This document shows, piece after piece, positions 52,013 to 64,000 of a DNA stretch of 64,000 nucleotides. The stretch's first letter is position 1; every line of letters starts with the position of its first letter. Under the pieces are notes generated by a model, which had not been told where the DNA came from, made no database searches, and was given only the letters and a program-made list of their open reading frames with translations. The position numbers were made by a program, and so were the translations under genes. The stretch comes from Azospirillum canadense (lineage in GTDB: Bacteria > Pseudomonadota > Alphaproteobacteria > Azospirillales > Azospirillaceae): the NCBI RefSeq assembly GCF_025961225.1, contig NZ_JAOQNG010000001.1:905001-969000 (forward strand), given 5' to 3'.

Positions 52013-53227
52013 GTGACGGTCGATTGGGGACAGGTGTTTGCCGGCCGCGTCAGCGGCATGGGGGCCTCGGAAATCCGGGAGCTGCTGAAGCTGCTCGAAC
52101 GGCCGGAGATCATCTCCTTCGCCGGCGGCATTCCCGACCCGGATTTCTTCCCGACCGCGGCCATCGCGCGTGCCTATGAGAAGATCTTCCAGTCCAACGC
52201 CGGCGCCGGCGGCGCGCTCCAGTACACGATCAGCGAGGGCTACACCCCGCTGCGCGAGTGGATCTGCGCCTACATGGGCCGCCACGGCATCGAGGCCGGG
52301 CTGGACGAGGTGCTGGTCACCAGCGGCTCGCAGCAGGCGCTGGAGTTTGTCGGCAAGCTGCTGATCGGGCCGGGCGACAAGGTGGTGGTGACGCGCCCGA
52401 CCTACCTCGGCGCGCTCCAGGCCTTCTCCCCCTACGAGCCCCACTACCTGTCCGTTCCCGGCGACGCCGAAGGTCCGGACCTCGTCGCCCTTGAGGCGGC
52501 GCTGGAGCAGAAGCCGAAGTTCCTCTACCTCGTTCCGGACTTCCAGAACCCCAACGGCACGACCATCACGCTGGCCCGGCGCGAGGCGATCCTGGACCTC
52601 TGCGCGAAGCACGGCGTGCCGGTTGTCGAGGACGCCGCCTACACCGAACTGCGCTACGACGGGGAGCGGGTGCCGCCGCTGGCCGCGCTGGACGCCGCGC
52701 GCAACGGCGGGAAGCTCACCAACGTGATCTTCTGCGGCTCCTTCTCCAAGACGATGGTGCCGGCCTTCCGCGTGGGCTGGATCAACGGCCCAGCCGAGGT
52801 CATCAACCGGCTGGTGCTGATGAAGCAGGCCGGTGACCTGCACACCAGCACGATCAACCAGATCGTCCTGCACGACGTGGTATCGGAAATTTTCGACAAT
52901 CACCTTCGCCATCTGCGTACGAAGTACAAGGAGCGGCGCGACGCCATGCTCTCCGCCCTGGAGCAGTTCGCGCCGGCCGGCGTGCGCTGGACCAAGCCGG
53001 AAGGCGGCATGTTCGTCTGGATCGAGCTGCCGGAGGGCACGGACGGCGTCGCTCTGCTGGCCCGCGCAATCCAGGACGCCAACGTCGCCTTCGTCCCCGG
53101 TTCCGCCTTCCACGCCGACCGGTCGGGCAAGAACACGCTGCGCCTCAGCTTCTCCAACAACAACCCGGAGCGCATCCGCGAGGGCATCCGCCGCCTCTGC
53201 GGCCTGCTGGAAACCGTCGCGGCGTAA
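52013..53227 (+). CDS. PLP-dependent aminotransferase (class I, fold type I; LysN/2-aminoadipate-like)
   Basis: 404 aa. GGIPDPDFFP near the N-terminus and LVTSGSQQALEFVGKLL are typical of the LysN/kynurenine-aminotransferase-II-like subgroup. FQNPNGTT is the substrate-side motif; the PLP Lys246 is in CGSFSKTMVPAFRVGW; LRLSFSNNN closes the fold. The amino donor is uncertain; its position before ilvBNC hints at branched-chain or aromatic amino acids. GTG start with AGGAGG 7 nt upstream. A terminator follows. Confidence 0.92.
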   Translation: MTVDWGQVFAGRVSGMGASEIRELLKLLERPEIISFAGGIPDPDFFPTAAIARAYEKIFQSNAGAGGALQYTISEGYTPLREWICAYMGRHGIEAGLDEVLVTSGSQQALEFVGKLLIGPGDKVVVTRPTYLGALQAFSPYEPHYLSVPGDAEGPDLVALEAALEQKPKFLYLVPDFQNPNGTTITLARREAILDLCAKHGVPVVEDAAYTELRYDGERVPPLAALDAARNGGKLTNVIFCGSFSKTMVPAFRVGWINGPAEVINRLVLMKQAGDLHTSTINQIVLHDVVSEIFDNHLRHLRTKYKERRDAMLSALEQFAPAGVRWTKPEGGMFVWIELPEGTDGVALLARAIQDANVAFVPGSAFHADRSGKNTLRLSFSNNNPERIREGIRRLCGLLETVAA

Positions 53228-53250
53228 TCACGCCTCTGAGACGGATCGGC

Positions 53251-53295
53251 CCGAAGGCCCGTCGCCGTTGCCGCGGTGGCGGGCCTTCGGCTTTT
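53251..53295 (+). terminator. Terminator after the aminotransferase gene
   Basis: 11-bp perfect stem CCGAAGGCCCG / CGGGCCTTCGG with a 19-nt, partly paired loop and then CTTTTG. Confidence 0.8.
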
Positions 53296-53365
53296 GAGCG
53301 TTTCCAGAATGCGAAATATTCGGAAAAACTGCGGCAAAAAAGCTTTTCGATCATTCGCAAAATGG

Positions 53366-53533
53366 GTTGACCACGGACCGGCGGATTGTCTAGGTTGCCG
53401 GTCCCGGCTTTCGCCTTTGGGAATAACCCCTTGTATTCACAAGAGGGCTTTTCCCGAGGGCCGTACGCCGGGGTTGAGCGAAGGAACAGGGCCGCCCGTG
53501 GAAAGAGGGGCCCTCATTGGAAGGTCGCAAGCT
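53366..53533 (+). promoter_or_regulatory. ilv operon promoter and leader region
   Basis: TTGACC (53368-53373), 18-nt spacer, TAGGTT is a possible promoter. A hairpin at 53427-53447 (CCC-CTTGT/ACAAG-A-GGG) followed by CTTTT resembles a weak terminator in the leader. I see no short ORF rich in Ile, Val or Leu codons, so classical peptide-based attenuation is not supported. The interval 53228-53533 holds no other gene. Confidence 0.35.
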
Positions 53534-55297
<1,764 letters not shown>

Positions 55298-55346
55298 TCG
55301 CGGCGACCTGGACAAACGGATAAGGCCCTCTGGCGGAGTACGGATC

Positions 55347-55853
55347 GTGGAAGACAAGATCGAGAAGCACACCATCGCCGTGCTGGTGGACAACGAGCCG
55401 GGCGTGCTGGCCCGCGTGATCGGGCTGTTCTCGGGCCGCGGCTACAACATCGAAAGCCTGACGGTGGCGGAGGTGAACAACGCCGACCACCTGTCGCGCA
55501 TCACGCTCGTTACCTCGGGCACCCGCATGGTGGTGGAGCAGATCAAGGCCCAGCTCGACCGCCTCGTGCCGGTGCACAAGGTCCATGACCTGACCGACGA
55601 GGGTCCGTCGGTTGAGCGCGAGCTGGCGCTGCTGAAGGTCGCCGGCACCGGCGAAAAGCGCATCGAGGCGCTGCGCCTGGCCGACATCTTCAAGGCGAAG
55701 GTGGTGGACGCCACGCTCACCTCCTTCGTGTTCGAACTGACCGGCACGACGGCGGAAGTCGACGACTTCGTCGGCCTGATGGCCCAGCTCGGCCTCGTCG
55801 AGGCCAGCCGCACGGGTGTCGTCGCCATGTCGAAGGGAGCCACCGGCTTCTGA
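55347..55853 (+). CDS. ilvN: Acetolactate synthase, small (regulatory) subunit
   Basis: 168 aa. An N-terminal ACT domain (HTIAVLVDNEPGVLARVIGL, RGYNIESLTVAEV) binds valine for feedback inhibition; the C-terminal domain (RELALLKVAGTGEKRIEALR) completes the subunit. GTG start with GGAG about 9 nt upstream. Downstream of ilvB by 49 bp. Confidence 0.97.
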   Translation: MEDKIEKHTIAVLVDNEPGVLARVIGLFSGRGYNIESLTVAEVNNADHLSRITLVTSGTRMVVEQIKAQLDRLVPVHKVHDLTDEGPSVERELALLKVAGTGEKRIEALRLADIFKAKVVDATLTSFVFELTGTTAEVDDFVGLMAQLGLVEASRTGVVAMSKGATGF

Positions 55854-55952
55854 TCCGGCACCAGGGGCGGTCGGCAATGACGGCCAACAATGACGGGGGG
55901 GACAACCCAGCCCGCCGTCCTTTATCAGCCGGCCGAACAGTGTTCTGCTTGA

Positions 55953-57050
<1,098 letters not shown>

Positions 57051-57073
57051 ACCGTTCTTGGCTTTGAGTCAGG

Positions 57074-57100
57074 AAAAGCGCGCCGCAAGGCGCGCTTTTT
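57074..57100 (+). terminator. Terminator of ilvC
   Basis: Perfect 11-bp stem AAAAGCGCGCC, GCAA tetraloop, GGCGCGCTTTT plus further T. May also serve the convergent hisE-type gene. Confidence 0.95.
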
Positions 57101-57123
57101 CGTTGTGGGGGGGCATCCGCGCC

Positions 57124-57477
57124 TTACTTCCCGCCGCCTTCCGCTGCTGTGGGTTTCGGCAGCTTCTCGGCGATGCCGTACAGGGTTTCCCGCCGGCGGA
57201 TTTCGGCGAAGACGTCGTCCGGGGTGATGCCCATCGTGGCCCACAGGACAGACAGATTGTAGAGCAGGTCGGCGCTCTCGTTCACCACGCCCTGGCGGTC
57301 CTCGTTCATCGCGTCCAGCGCCACCTCGACCGCTTCCTCGCCCACCTTCTTGGCGATCTTCTTCGGCCCGGCCGCGAACAGCCGCGCCGTCCGGGAGGAG
57401 GACGGGTCCATCCCCTGGCGTTCCAGGATCGCGGCGTAGAGGCGGAACAGGTCGTCGGACATGACGGGACCAGACAT
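57124..57477 (-). CDS. hisE: Phosphoribosyl-ATP pyrophosphohydrolase-type protein
   Basis: 117 aa. HisE/MazG-like helical fold with the metal-binding pattern KKVGEEAVEVALDAM and NESADLLYNLSVLWATMG. HisE hydrolyses PR-ATP to PR-AMP in histidine synthesis. No other his genes are in the window, so this may be the pathway enzyme located apart or a paralogue. The start is uncertain: ATG 57477 or ATG 57462, neither with a clear ribosome-binding site. Confidence 0.8.
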   Translation of the reverse strand: MSGPVMSDDLFRLYAAILERQGMDPSSSRTARLFAAGPKKIAKKVGEEAVEVALDAMNEDRQGVVNESADLLYNLSVLWATMGITPDDVFAEIRRRETLYGIAEKLPKPTAAEGGGK

Positions 57478-57602
57478 AACGGGGCCGGGCAGCCTGTGGT
57501 TGATCCGATAACCTGACGCTTCCAACCGGCTATTTCCATTCCCCAAGCGGCTGGCGCCGTTTTCTGCGGCACCGAGTCGCGGGAATTGGCGGCCGCCCGC
57601 GC

Positions 57603-58307
57603 TCAGCCGGCGTCGCGGGAGCGGTCGGCCTTCGGCCGTTCCTCCAGCAGGGGGCGGCCGGTCGACACGAAATGCACCACTTCCGCGATGTTGGTGGCGT
57701 GGTCGCCGATGCGCTCCAGGCTCTTGGCGATGAACAGCAGGTGCATGTTCGGCGTGAACAGGCCGGGCTCATTCTCGGCGGCGCGGGTGATGCCCTCGCA
57801 GATGCTGGTGTACAGCTCATCCACCTCGTCGTCGGTGCGCCAGACCCCCATGGCCATCTCGACGTCGTTGTCCACATAGGCGTCGATGGCGGTGGTCAGC
57901 CGCTGGCGCACCAGCCGGCCGAGGTTCGGCAGGGCATGCGTGGCGGAGGTCTCGGGATAGCCGGCGATGGCCGCGGCGCGGCGGGCGGTGTTGGCGGCGT
58001 GGTCGCCGACCCGTTCCAGGTTGCCGGCGATCTTCAGCGCGGCAATGACCTCGCGCAGGTCGTCGGCGACCGGCTGGCGCAACACCAGCATGCGCATGCA
58101 GTTCGCCTCGATTTCGTGCTCGAACGAGTCGAGGCGGGCGTCCGATTCCACGATGGCGCGCGCGAGGTCCGGGTTGCGCTGGGCGATGCAGGCCAGCGCC
58201 TCGTCGATCTGGGTCTCCGCCGCGCCGGCCATCTGCACGATGCCGGACTTCAGCCGCTTCATCGCGTCTTCGAAGGCGGAAACGATGTGCGGGGCGGGGT
58301 TCCTCAT
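57603..58307 (-). CDS. phoU: Phosphate signalling/transport regulator PhoU
   Basis: 234 aa, all helical, with two PhoU repeats. The metal-binding pattern is seen as NLERVGDHAANTARR and again as SLERIGDHATNIAEV. It links the Pst transporter to the PhoR/PhoB two-component system. No pst or pho genes flank it in the window. ATG 58307 has AAGG 9 nt upstream. Confidence 0.96.
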   Translation of the reverse strand: MRNPAPHIVSAFEDAMKRLKSGIVQMAGAAETQIDEALACIAQRNPDLARAIVESDARLDSFEHEIEANCMRMLVLRQPVADDLREVIAALKIAGNLERVGDHAANTARRAAAIAGYPETSATHALPNLGRLVRQRLTTAIDAYVDNDVEMAMGVWRTDDEVDELYTSICEGITRAAENEPGLFTPNMHLLFIAKSLERIGDHATNIAEVVHFVSTGRPLLEERPKADRSRDAG

Positions 58308-58529
58308 GGGGGTGACCTTTCGGCGACAGGCCGGGCGGCTCTGACCATAACAGGGCAGGGCGGCGGGGCGGAAAATCGCGGAACCGTACAATGCCGGGCC
58401 CGCCAAGGCCAGCCCCCACCGCATCGGAAACAGCCGGCCACGCGGTTGATTTCATCCCCCGGCGATGGCAGAACGCAGCCGCAGCAAAAACGCCCTCCCT
58501 CTCTCCGACGCAACACGGATGCCGCCACC

Positions 58530-59084
58530 ATGATCGAACGCCGCTTCGAGCAGATCATCTTCGCCAGCCGCTGGGTGCTCGCCCCCTTCTACCTCGGCCT
58601 GGTCATCTCGCTGGTGATGCTGCTGGTGAAGTTCACGCAGGAGATCCTGCACATTGTCCCGCACGTGCTGGAGATGCAGGAGAAGGACGTCCTTCTGGCG
58701 GTGCTGACGCTGATCGACCTGTCGCTGGCCGGCAACCTGCTGCTGATGGTGATCTTTTCCGGCTACGAGAATTTCGTGTCGAAGATCGACGTCGCCAACC
58801 ACGAGGACCGGCCGGACTGGATGGGCAAGGTCGACTTCGGCGGCCTGAAGCTGAAACTGATCGCCTCCATCGTGGCGATCTCGGGCATCCACCTGCTGAA
58901 GGGCTTCATGAACATCGACCACACCAACAAGGACGAACTGATGTGGATGGTCATCATCCACATGACCTTCGTGGTGTCGGGCGTGCTGCTGGCCCTGATG
59001 GACCGGCTGGAAGGCGACCACCACGGCGCCAAGATCGCCGCCACGATCGCCGCCCCAGGCGAGTCGAAAAACGCGCATCACTGA
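58530..59084 (+). CDS. UPF0114/YqhA family membrane protein
   Basis: 184 aa with about four transmembrane helices: WVLAPFYLGLVISLVMLLVK, VLLAVLTLIDLSLAGNLLLM, LKLIASIVAISGIHLLKGF, and MWMVIIHMTFVVSGVLLALM. FSGYENFVSKID is typical of UPF0114. Function unknown. The ribosome-binding site is weak; the start is fixed by family alignment. Divergent from phoU. Confidence 0.9.
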   Translation: MIERRFEQIIFASRWVLAPFYLGLVISLVMLLVKFTQEILHIVPHVLEMQEKDVLLAVLTLIDLSLAGNLLLMVIFSGYENFVSKIDVANHEDRPDWMGKVDFGGLKLKLIASIVAISGIHLLKGFMNIDHTNKDELMWMVIIHMTFVVSGVLLALMDRLEGDHHGAKIAATIAAPGESKNAHH

Positions 59085-60580
<1,496 letters not shown>

Positions 60581-60683
60581 TTGGTGTATTCCTCGATTGG
60601 ATACCTCCGGCGCCTAGAACCTTTTTGTTCTCGGCGCCGGAGCGGACCGCGGATCTCGACGGGAACCTGGACGGGATGATCCT

Positions 60684-61553
60684 GTGAAGCCTCGCACCTC
60701 CGGATCCGTCGTACGCCTCGCCGCCCCGCTGCGGGCCCTTGCGCAGCGATTCTCCTTCCTCTTGCTGGTGCTCGCCTCCATCGCGCTGATGATGGTGGGC
60801 AAGATCGACGCGCTGTCCGTGGACAACGCGCGTGCCCGCGTGACCGACGCCTTCGCCCCCATCCTGGACGCCATCTCGCGCCCGGCCGCCACCGCCGCCC
60901 ATGTGGTGGAGTCGGCGGTGGAGGTGCGCAACGCGTTCGAGGAGAACCAGCGGCTGAAGGCGGAGAACGCGCGACTCCTGCAGTGGCGGCAGGCGGCGCT
61001 GCGGCTGGAGGCGGAGAACACCAGCCTCCGGTCCCTGCTGAAGGCGACGCCGGAACCGCCGTCCACCTACATCACGGCGCGCGTCATCGCCGCCCCGGGC
61101 AGCTCCTTCCTGCGCACGCTGGTGGTCACCGCCGGCCGGCGCGACGGGGTGCGCAAGGGGCAGGCCGCCATCGCCGGGGCCGGGCTCGTCGGCCGGGTGG
61201 TGGAGGTCGGGGAATGGTCGGCGCGCGTGCTTCTGCTGACCGACATCAACGCCCGCGTCCCGGTGGTGCTGGAAAGCTCCCGCCAGCGCGCGGTGATGGC
61301 CGGGGACAATTCCGACCAGACCAAGCTGCTGTACCTGCCGCCCGACGCCGCCATCCAGGTGGGCGAGCGGGTGGTGACCTCCGGCCATGGCGGCCAGTTC
61401 CCGCCCGGCCTCGCGGTGGGCGTCGTCTCGTCGGTGGGCGAGCGGGGCGTGCGCGTCCAGCCGAACGTGGATCTGGCGCGGGTGGAGCACCTGCAGCTCG
61501 TCGATTTCAACATGCCCGGGGCCGAGACGGAACCGTCGCACGAGACGAAGTGA
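60684..61553 (+). CDS. mreC: Rod shape-determining protein MreC
   Basis: 289 aa. A basic cytoplasmic N-terminus, one transmembrane helix (FLLLVLASIALMMVG), a periplasmic coiled coil (EENQRLKAENARLLQWRQAA) and the beta-rich MreC domain (VVTAGRRDGVRKGQAAIAGA, GLAVGVVSSVGERGVRV). It bridges MreB to PBP2. The start is GTG at 60684, about 100 bp after mreB. Confidence 0.96.
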   Translation: MKPRTSGSVVRLAAPLRALAQRFSFLLLVLASIALMMVGKIDALSVDNARARVTDAFAPILDAISRPAATAAHVVESAVEVRNAFEENQRLKAENARLLQWRQAALRLEAENTSLRSLLKATPEPPSTYITARVIAAPGSSFLRTLVVTAGRRDGVRKGQAAIAGAGLVGRVVEVGEWSARVLLLTDINARVPVVLESSRQRAVMAGDNSDQTKLLYLPPDAAIQVGERVVTSGHGGQFPPGLAVGVVSSVGERGVRVQPNVDLARVEHLQLVDFNMPGAETEPSHETK

Positions 61554-61566
61554 CGTTGACGCGGCC

Positions 61567-62079
61567 ATGACGTTGACGCTTTGGCAGCGGCTGGACAAGA
61601 CGGGCCGCAACCTGGCGCCCTTCGCCGTGACGGTGATGCTGGCGCTGATCGGCCTGGTCCCGGTCCCGGCACCCGCCTATGGGCCGGTGGCTCCGTTCCT
61701 AACCGCGATCGCGATCTATTACTGGGCGATCCACCGGCCTGACCTGATGCGGCCGGGAACCGCCTTCCTGATCGGGCTGCTCCAGGACCTGCTCACGGGT
61801 GGTCCGCTGGGCGTGAACGCGCTGGTGCTGGTGCTGATCCACTGGACGGTGATGAACCAGCGCCGGGTGCTGATGGCCAGCAGCTTCGGCATGATGTGGG
61901 TCGGCTTCGTCCTGGTGATGCTGGGCGTGGCCTGCGTGCAATGGCTGGCCTTCTCGGCGCTGAACGCGACGGTACTGCCGTTCAACCCGGCGCTGTTCCA
62001 GGCTCTGTTGACGGTGGCGATGTTCCCGGCCGTGGCCTGGATCCTGATCCGCGTCCACCGCGCCTTCCTGCAGGGATGA
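61567..62079 (+). CDS. mreD: Rod shape-determining protein MreD
   Basis: 170 aa integral membrane protein with about five helices (LAPFAVTVMLALIGLVPV, FLTAIAIYYWAIHRPDL, TAFLIGLLQDLLTGGPLGVN). The PDLMRPGTAFLIGLLQDLLT block is diagnostic. 13 bp after mreC. Confidence 0.95.
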   Translation: MTLTLWQRLDKTGRNLAPFAVTVMLALIGLVPVPAPAYGPVAPFLTAIAIYYWAIHRPDLMRPGTAFLIGLLQDLLTGGPLGVNALVLVLIHWTVMNQRRVLMASSFGMMWVGFVLVMLGVACVQWLAFSALNATVLPFNPALFQALLTVAMFPAVAWILIRVHRAFLQG

Positions 62080-62095
62080 TGGGCTGTTGAGTTCC

Positions 62096-63976
62096 ATGGA
62101 CCGCGACACCGACCGCTATCGCCTCCTGACGCGCCGCGCCGCGGTGCTGGGGGGCATCAAGCTCGCCGGGCTGGCGACGCTGGTCGGCCGCCTCTATTAC
62201 CTGCAGGTCGTGGAGTCGGCGCGTTACACCATGCTGGCGGAGGAGAACCGCATCAGCCTGCGGCTGGTGGCGCCGTCCCGCGGCACCATCGTCGACCGCT
62301 TCGGCACGTCGCTGGCGATGAACCAGCAGAATTACCGCGTCGTCGTGGTGTCGGAGCGTACGCGCAACATCCAGGACACGCTGGACAAGATCTCCAAGAT
62401 CGTCCCGCTGACCGACGGCGACCGCCGCCGCGTGATGCGTGAGATGCACCGCAAGCGCCGCTTCGTGCCCGTCACCGTGCGCGAGAACCTGACCTGGGAG
62501 CAGGTCGCCACCATCGAGATGAACACGCTGGACATCCCCGGCGTGGCGATCGAGGTGGGCGAGATCCGCCATTACCCCTACGCCGACGCCACCGCGCACA
62601 TCCTGGGCTACGTCGGCGCGGTGTCGGAGGCGGAGTTGAACGGCGACCCCGTGCTGTCGCTGCCGGGCTTCCGCATCGGCAAGGCGGGCATGGAGAAGTT
62701 CCACGAGAAGGCGCTGCGCGGCACCGCCGGCACCAGCCAGCTGGAGGTGAACGCCGTCGGCCGCGTCATCCGCGAGCTGTCGCGCGACGAGGGCCAGCCG
62801 GGCCGCGAGGTGCAGCTGACCATCGACATCGGCCTGCAGAAATTCGTGCAGCAGCGCCTGTCGCAGGAGGTCAGCGCGGCGGCTGTGGTGATGGACGTGC
62901 ACACCGGCGGCATCTACGCGCTGTGCTCCCACCCCAGCTACGACCCAAACCAGTTCACCATGGGCATCAACGCGGAGCTGTGGGAAGAGCTGCTGTCCAA
63001 CCCGGCGACCCCGCTGAACAACAAGGCGGTGGCCGGCCAGTATCCGCCGGGCTCCACCTTCAAGCCGGTGGTGGCGCTGGCCGCGCTGGAATCGGGCATC
63101 ATCAGCCGCACCCATTCCGTCTTCTGCCCGGGCCACATGGATCTGGGCGACCACCGCTTCCACTGCTGGAAAAAGGGCGGGCACGGCACGGTGGACGTGG
63201 TCGGCGCGCTGCGCCATTCCTGCGACGTGTTCTTCTACGACGTGGCCCGGCGCATCGGCATCGACCGCATCGCGGAGATGGCGAACCGCTTCGGCATGGG
63301 CGCCCCCACGGGGCTCGACCTGCCGCACGAGCGCGGCGGCCTGATCCCCTCGATCGAGTGGAAGAAGGGCGCGCTCGGCAAGTCCTGGTCGCCCGGCGAG
63401 TCGCTGATCGCGGCCATCGGCCAGGGCTATGTGCTGTCCACGCCGCTCCAACTCGCCCTGATGACCGCGCGGCTGGCCAACGGCGGCTTCGGCGTGAAGC
63501 CGCACCTGACCAAGCAGATCAAGAACCTGATGACCGAGGCCTCCTCCTGGCCGGCGCTGGGGCTGAAGAAGGAGAACCTCGACCTCGTCATGCGCGGCAT
63601 GTTCGAGGTCAGCAACGCGCCCAACGGCACGGCCTACAAGTCGCGCATCACCGAACCGGGGTTCGAGCTGGCCGGCAAGACCGGGTCGGCGCAGGTCCGC
63701 CGCATCACCATGGCGCAGCGCAACGCCGGCCTGAAGAAGCAGGAGGACATGCCCTGGCGCGACCGCGACCACGCGCTGTTCATCGCCTTCGCGCCGGTCA
63801 GCGCGCCGCGCTACGCCTGTTCGGTCTTTGTGGAGCATGGCGGCGGCGGTTCGACCGCGGCCGCGCCCATCGCGCGCGACATCCTGCTGGAAACCCAGAA
63901 GCGCGACCCCGGCCGCGCTGCCGTCGCCGAAGGCGTGCCACCCCCGGTCCCGCCGCTCGACCGCACGCGCGGGTGA
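62096..63976 (+). CDS. mrdA: Penicillin-binding protein 2 (elongasome transpeptidase)
   Basis: 626 aa. N-terminal membrane anchor (AVLGGIKLAGLATLVGRLYY), a pedestal domain (RLVAPSRGTIVDRFGTSLAM), and the transpeptidase with the active-site Ser320 in GSTFKP (SxxK), SCD for SxN, and the KTG motif GKTGSAQ. It crosslinks peptidoglycan during side-wall growth. The start is ATG 62096 or TTG 62087; AGGG at 62072-62075 fits the TTG slightly better. rodA is expected next, beyond the edge. Confidence 0.96.
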   Translation: MDRDTDRYRLLTRRAAVLGGIKLAGLATLVGRLYYLQVVESARYTMLAEENRISLRLVAPSRGTIVDRFGTSLAMNQQNYRVVVVSERTRNIQDTLDKISKIVPLTDGDRRRVMREMHRKRRFVPVTVRENLTWEQVATIEMNTLDIPGVAIEVGEIRHYPYADATAHILGYVGAVSEAELNGDPVLSLPGFRIGKAGMEKFHEKALRGTAGTSQLEVNAVGRVIRELSRDEGQPGREVQLTIDIGLQKFVQQRLSQEVSAAAVVMDVHTGGIYALCSHPSYDPNQFTMGINAELWEELLSNPATPLNNKAVAGQYPPGSTFKPVVALAALESGIISRTHSVFCPGHMDLGDHRFHCWKKGGHGTVDVVGALRHSCDVFFYDVARRIGIDRIAEMANRFGMGAPTGLDLPHERGGLIPSIEWKKGALGKSWSPGESLIAAIGQGYVLSTPLQLALMTARLANGGFGVKPHLTKQIKNLMTEASSWPALGLKKENLDLVMRGMFEVSNAPNGTAYKSRITEPGFELAGKTGSAQVRRITMAQRNAGLKKQEDMPWRDRDHALFIAFAPVSAPRYACSVFVEHGGGGSTAAAPIARDILLETQKRDPGRAAVAEGVPPPVPPLDRTRG

Positions 63977-64000
63977 TCGCGCTTACAAAATTCCCAGGCG

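Noticed and set aside
53228..53533. Branched-chain leader peptide upstream of ilvB
   Set aside because: No short ORF with runs of Leu, Val or Ile codons was found; only generic hairpins are present.

Overview
The window is high-GC, densely packed alphaproteobacterial chromosome and is most likely from Azospirillum (A. brasilense group). Evidence: a fused anthranilate synthase TrpE(G) of 732 residues behind a Trp-codon leader peptide and attenuator, as known from A. brasilense; a permuted, two-piece ssrA gene; an alpha-type SspB; a Rhodospirillum-type three-gene transhydrogenase; GapR; and a fused indolepyruvate:ferredoxin oxidoreductase. Most genes are housekeeping genes in short operons, and nearly all long antisense ORFs are GC-driven shadows.

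Layout. 1-8.4 kb: the 5' part of a bacteriohemerythrin gene, oligoendopeptidase F, a polyhydroxybutyrate-depolymerase-like esterase, propionyl-CoA synthetase, a KfrA_N-type DNA-binding protein, and an ECF sigma/membrane anti-sigma pair. 8.5-15.2 kb: a TPR protein with a glycosyltransferase-like C-terminus, then an accessory island. The island holds an IS256-family element and an IS1-family element, each with an intact 8-bp target duplication, inserted 15 bp apart. Beside them is a two-gene operon: a small helical protein ending in a Gly/Val-rich motif, and an NB-ARC/TPR (NLR-like) ATPase that begins with a matching motif. This pair resembles the BELL/NLR amyloid-signalling modules described in other bacteria and is the best candidate for an unusual system here.

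15.6-30 kb: indolepyruvate oxidoreductase, a receiver-domain protein, a CBS-domain protein whose stop codon lies in a 21-bp triplication, a degenerate cation-diffusion-facilitator-like protein, the trp leader/attenuator and trpE(G), gapR, an orphan peptide/nickel-type substrate-binding protein, pntAA-pntAB-pntB and a DUF1330 protein. 30-35.5 kb: panB, rpsU, def-COQ9, an SDR, a TfoX_N protein, then sspB directly downstream of ssrA, so the tmRNA tag and its adaptor lie side by side.

35.5-50 kb: thyX, a TPR/GT41 protein, DUF983, a tripartite ABC transporter, a Kef-type antiporter, Mrp/ApbC with a His-rich linker, and hflK-hflC-DUF2065-degP (membrane protein quality control). 50-64 kb: serB, miaA, a PLP aminotransferase, ilvB-ilvN-ilvC (branched-chain amino acid synthesis), a hisE-type gene, phoU, UPF0114, and mreB-mreC-mreD-mrdA (cell shape and elongation), which runs to the window edge.

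Several palindromic intergenic repeats (at 15.55, 30.3, 33.0, 38.4, 40.25 and 47.6 kb) sit mostly between convergent genes and may act as bidirectional terminators. No rRNA, tRNA, CRISPR array or prophage was seen.
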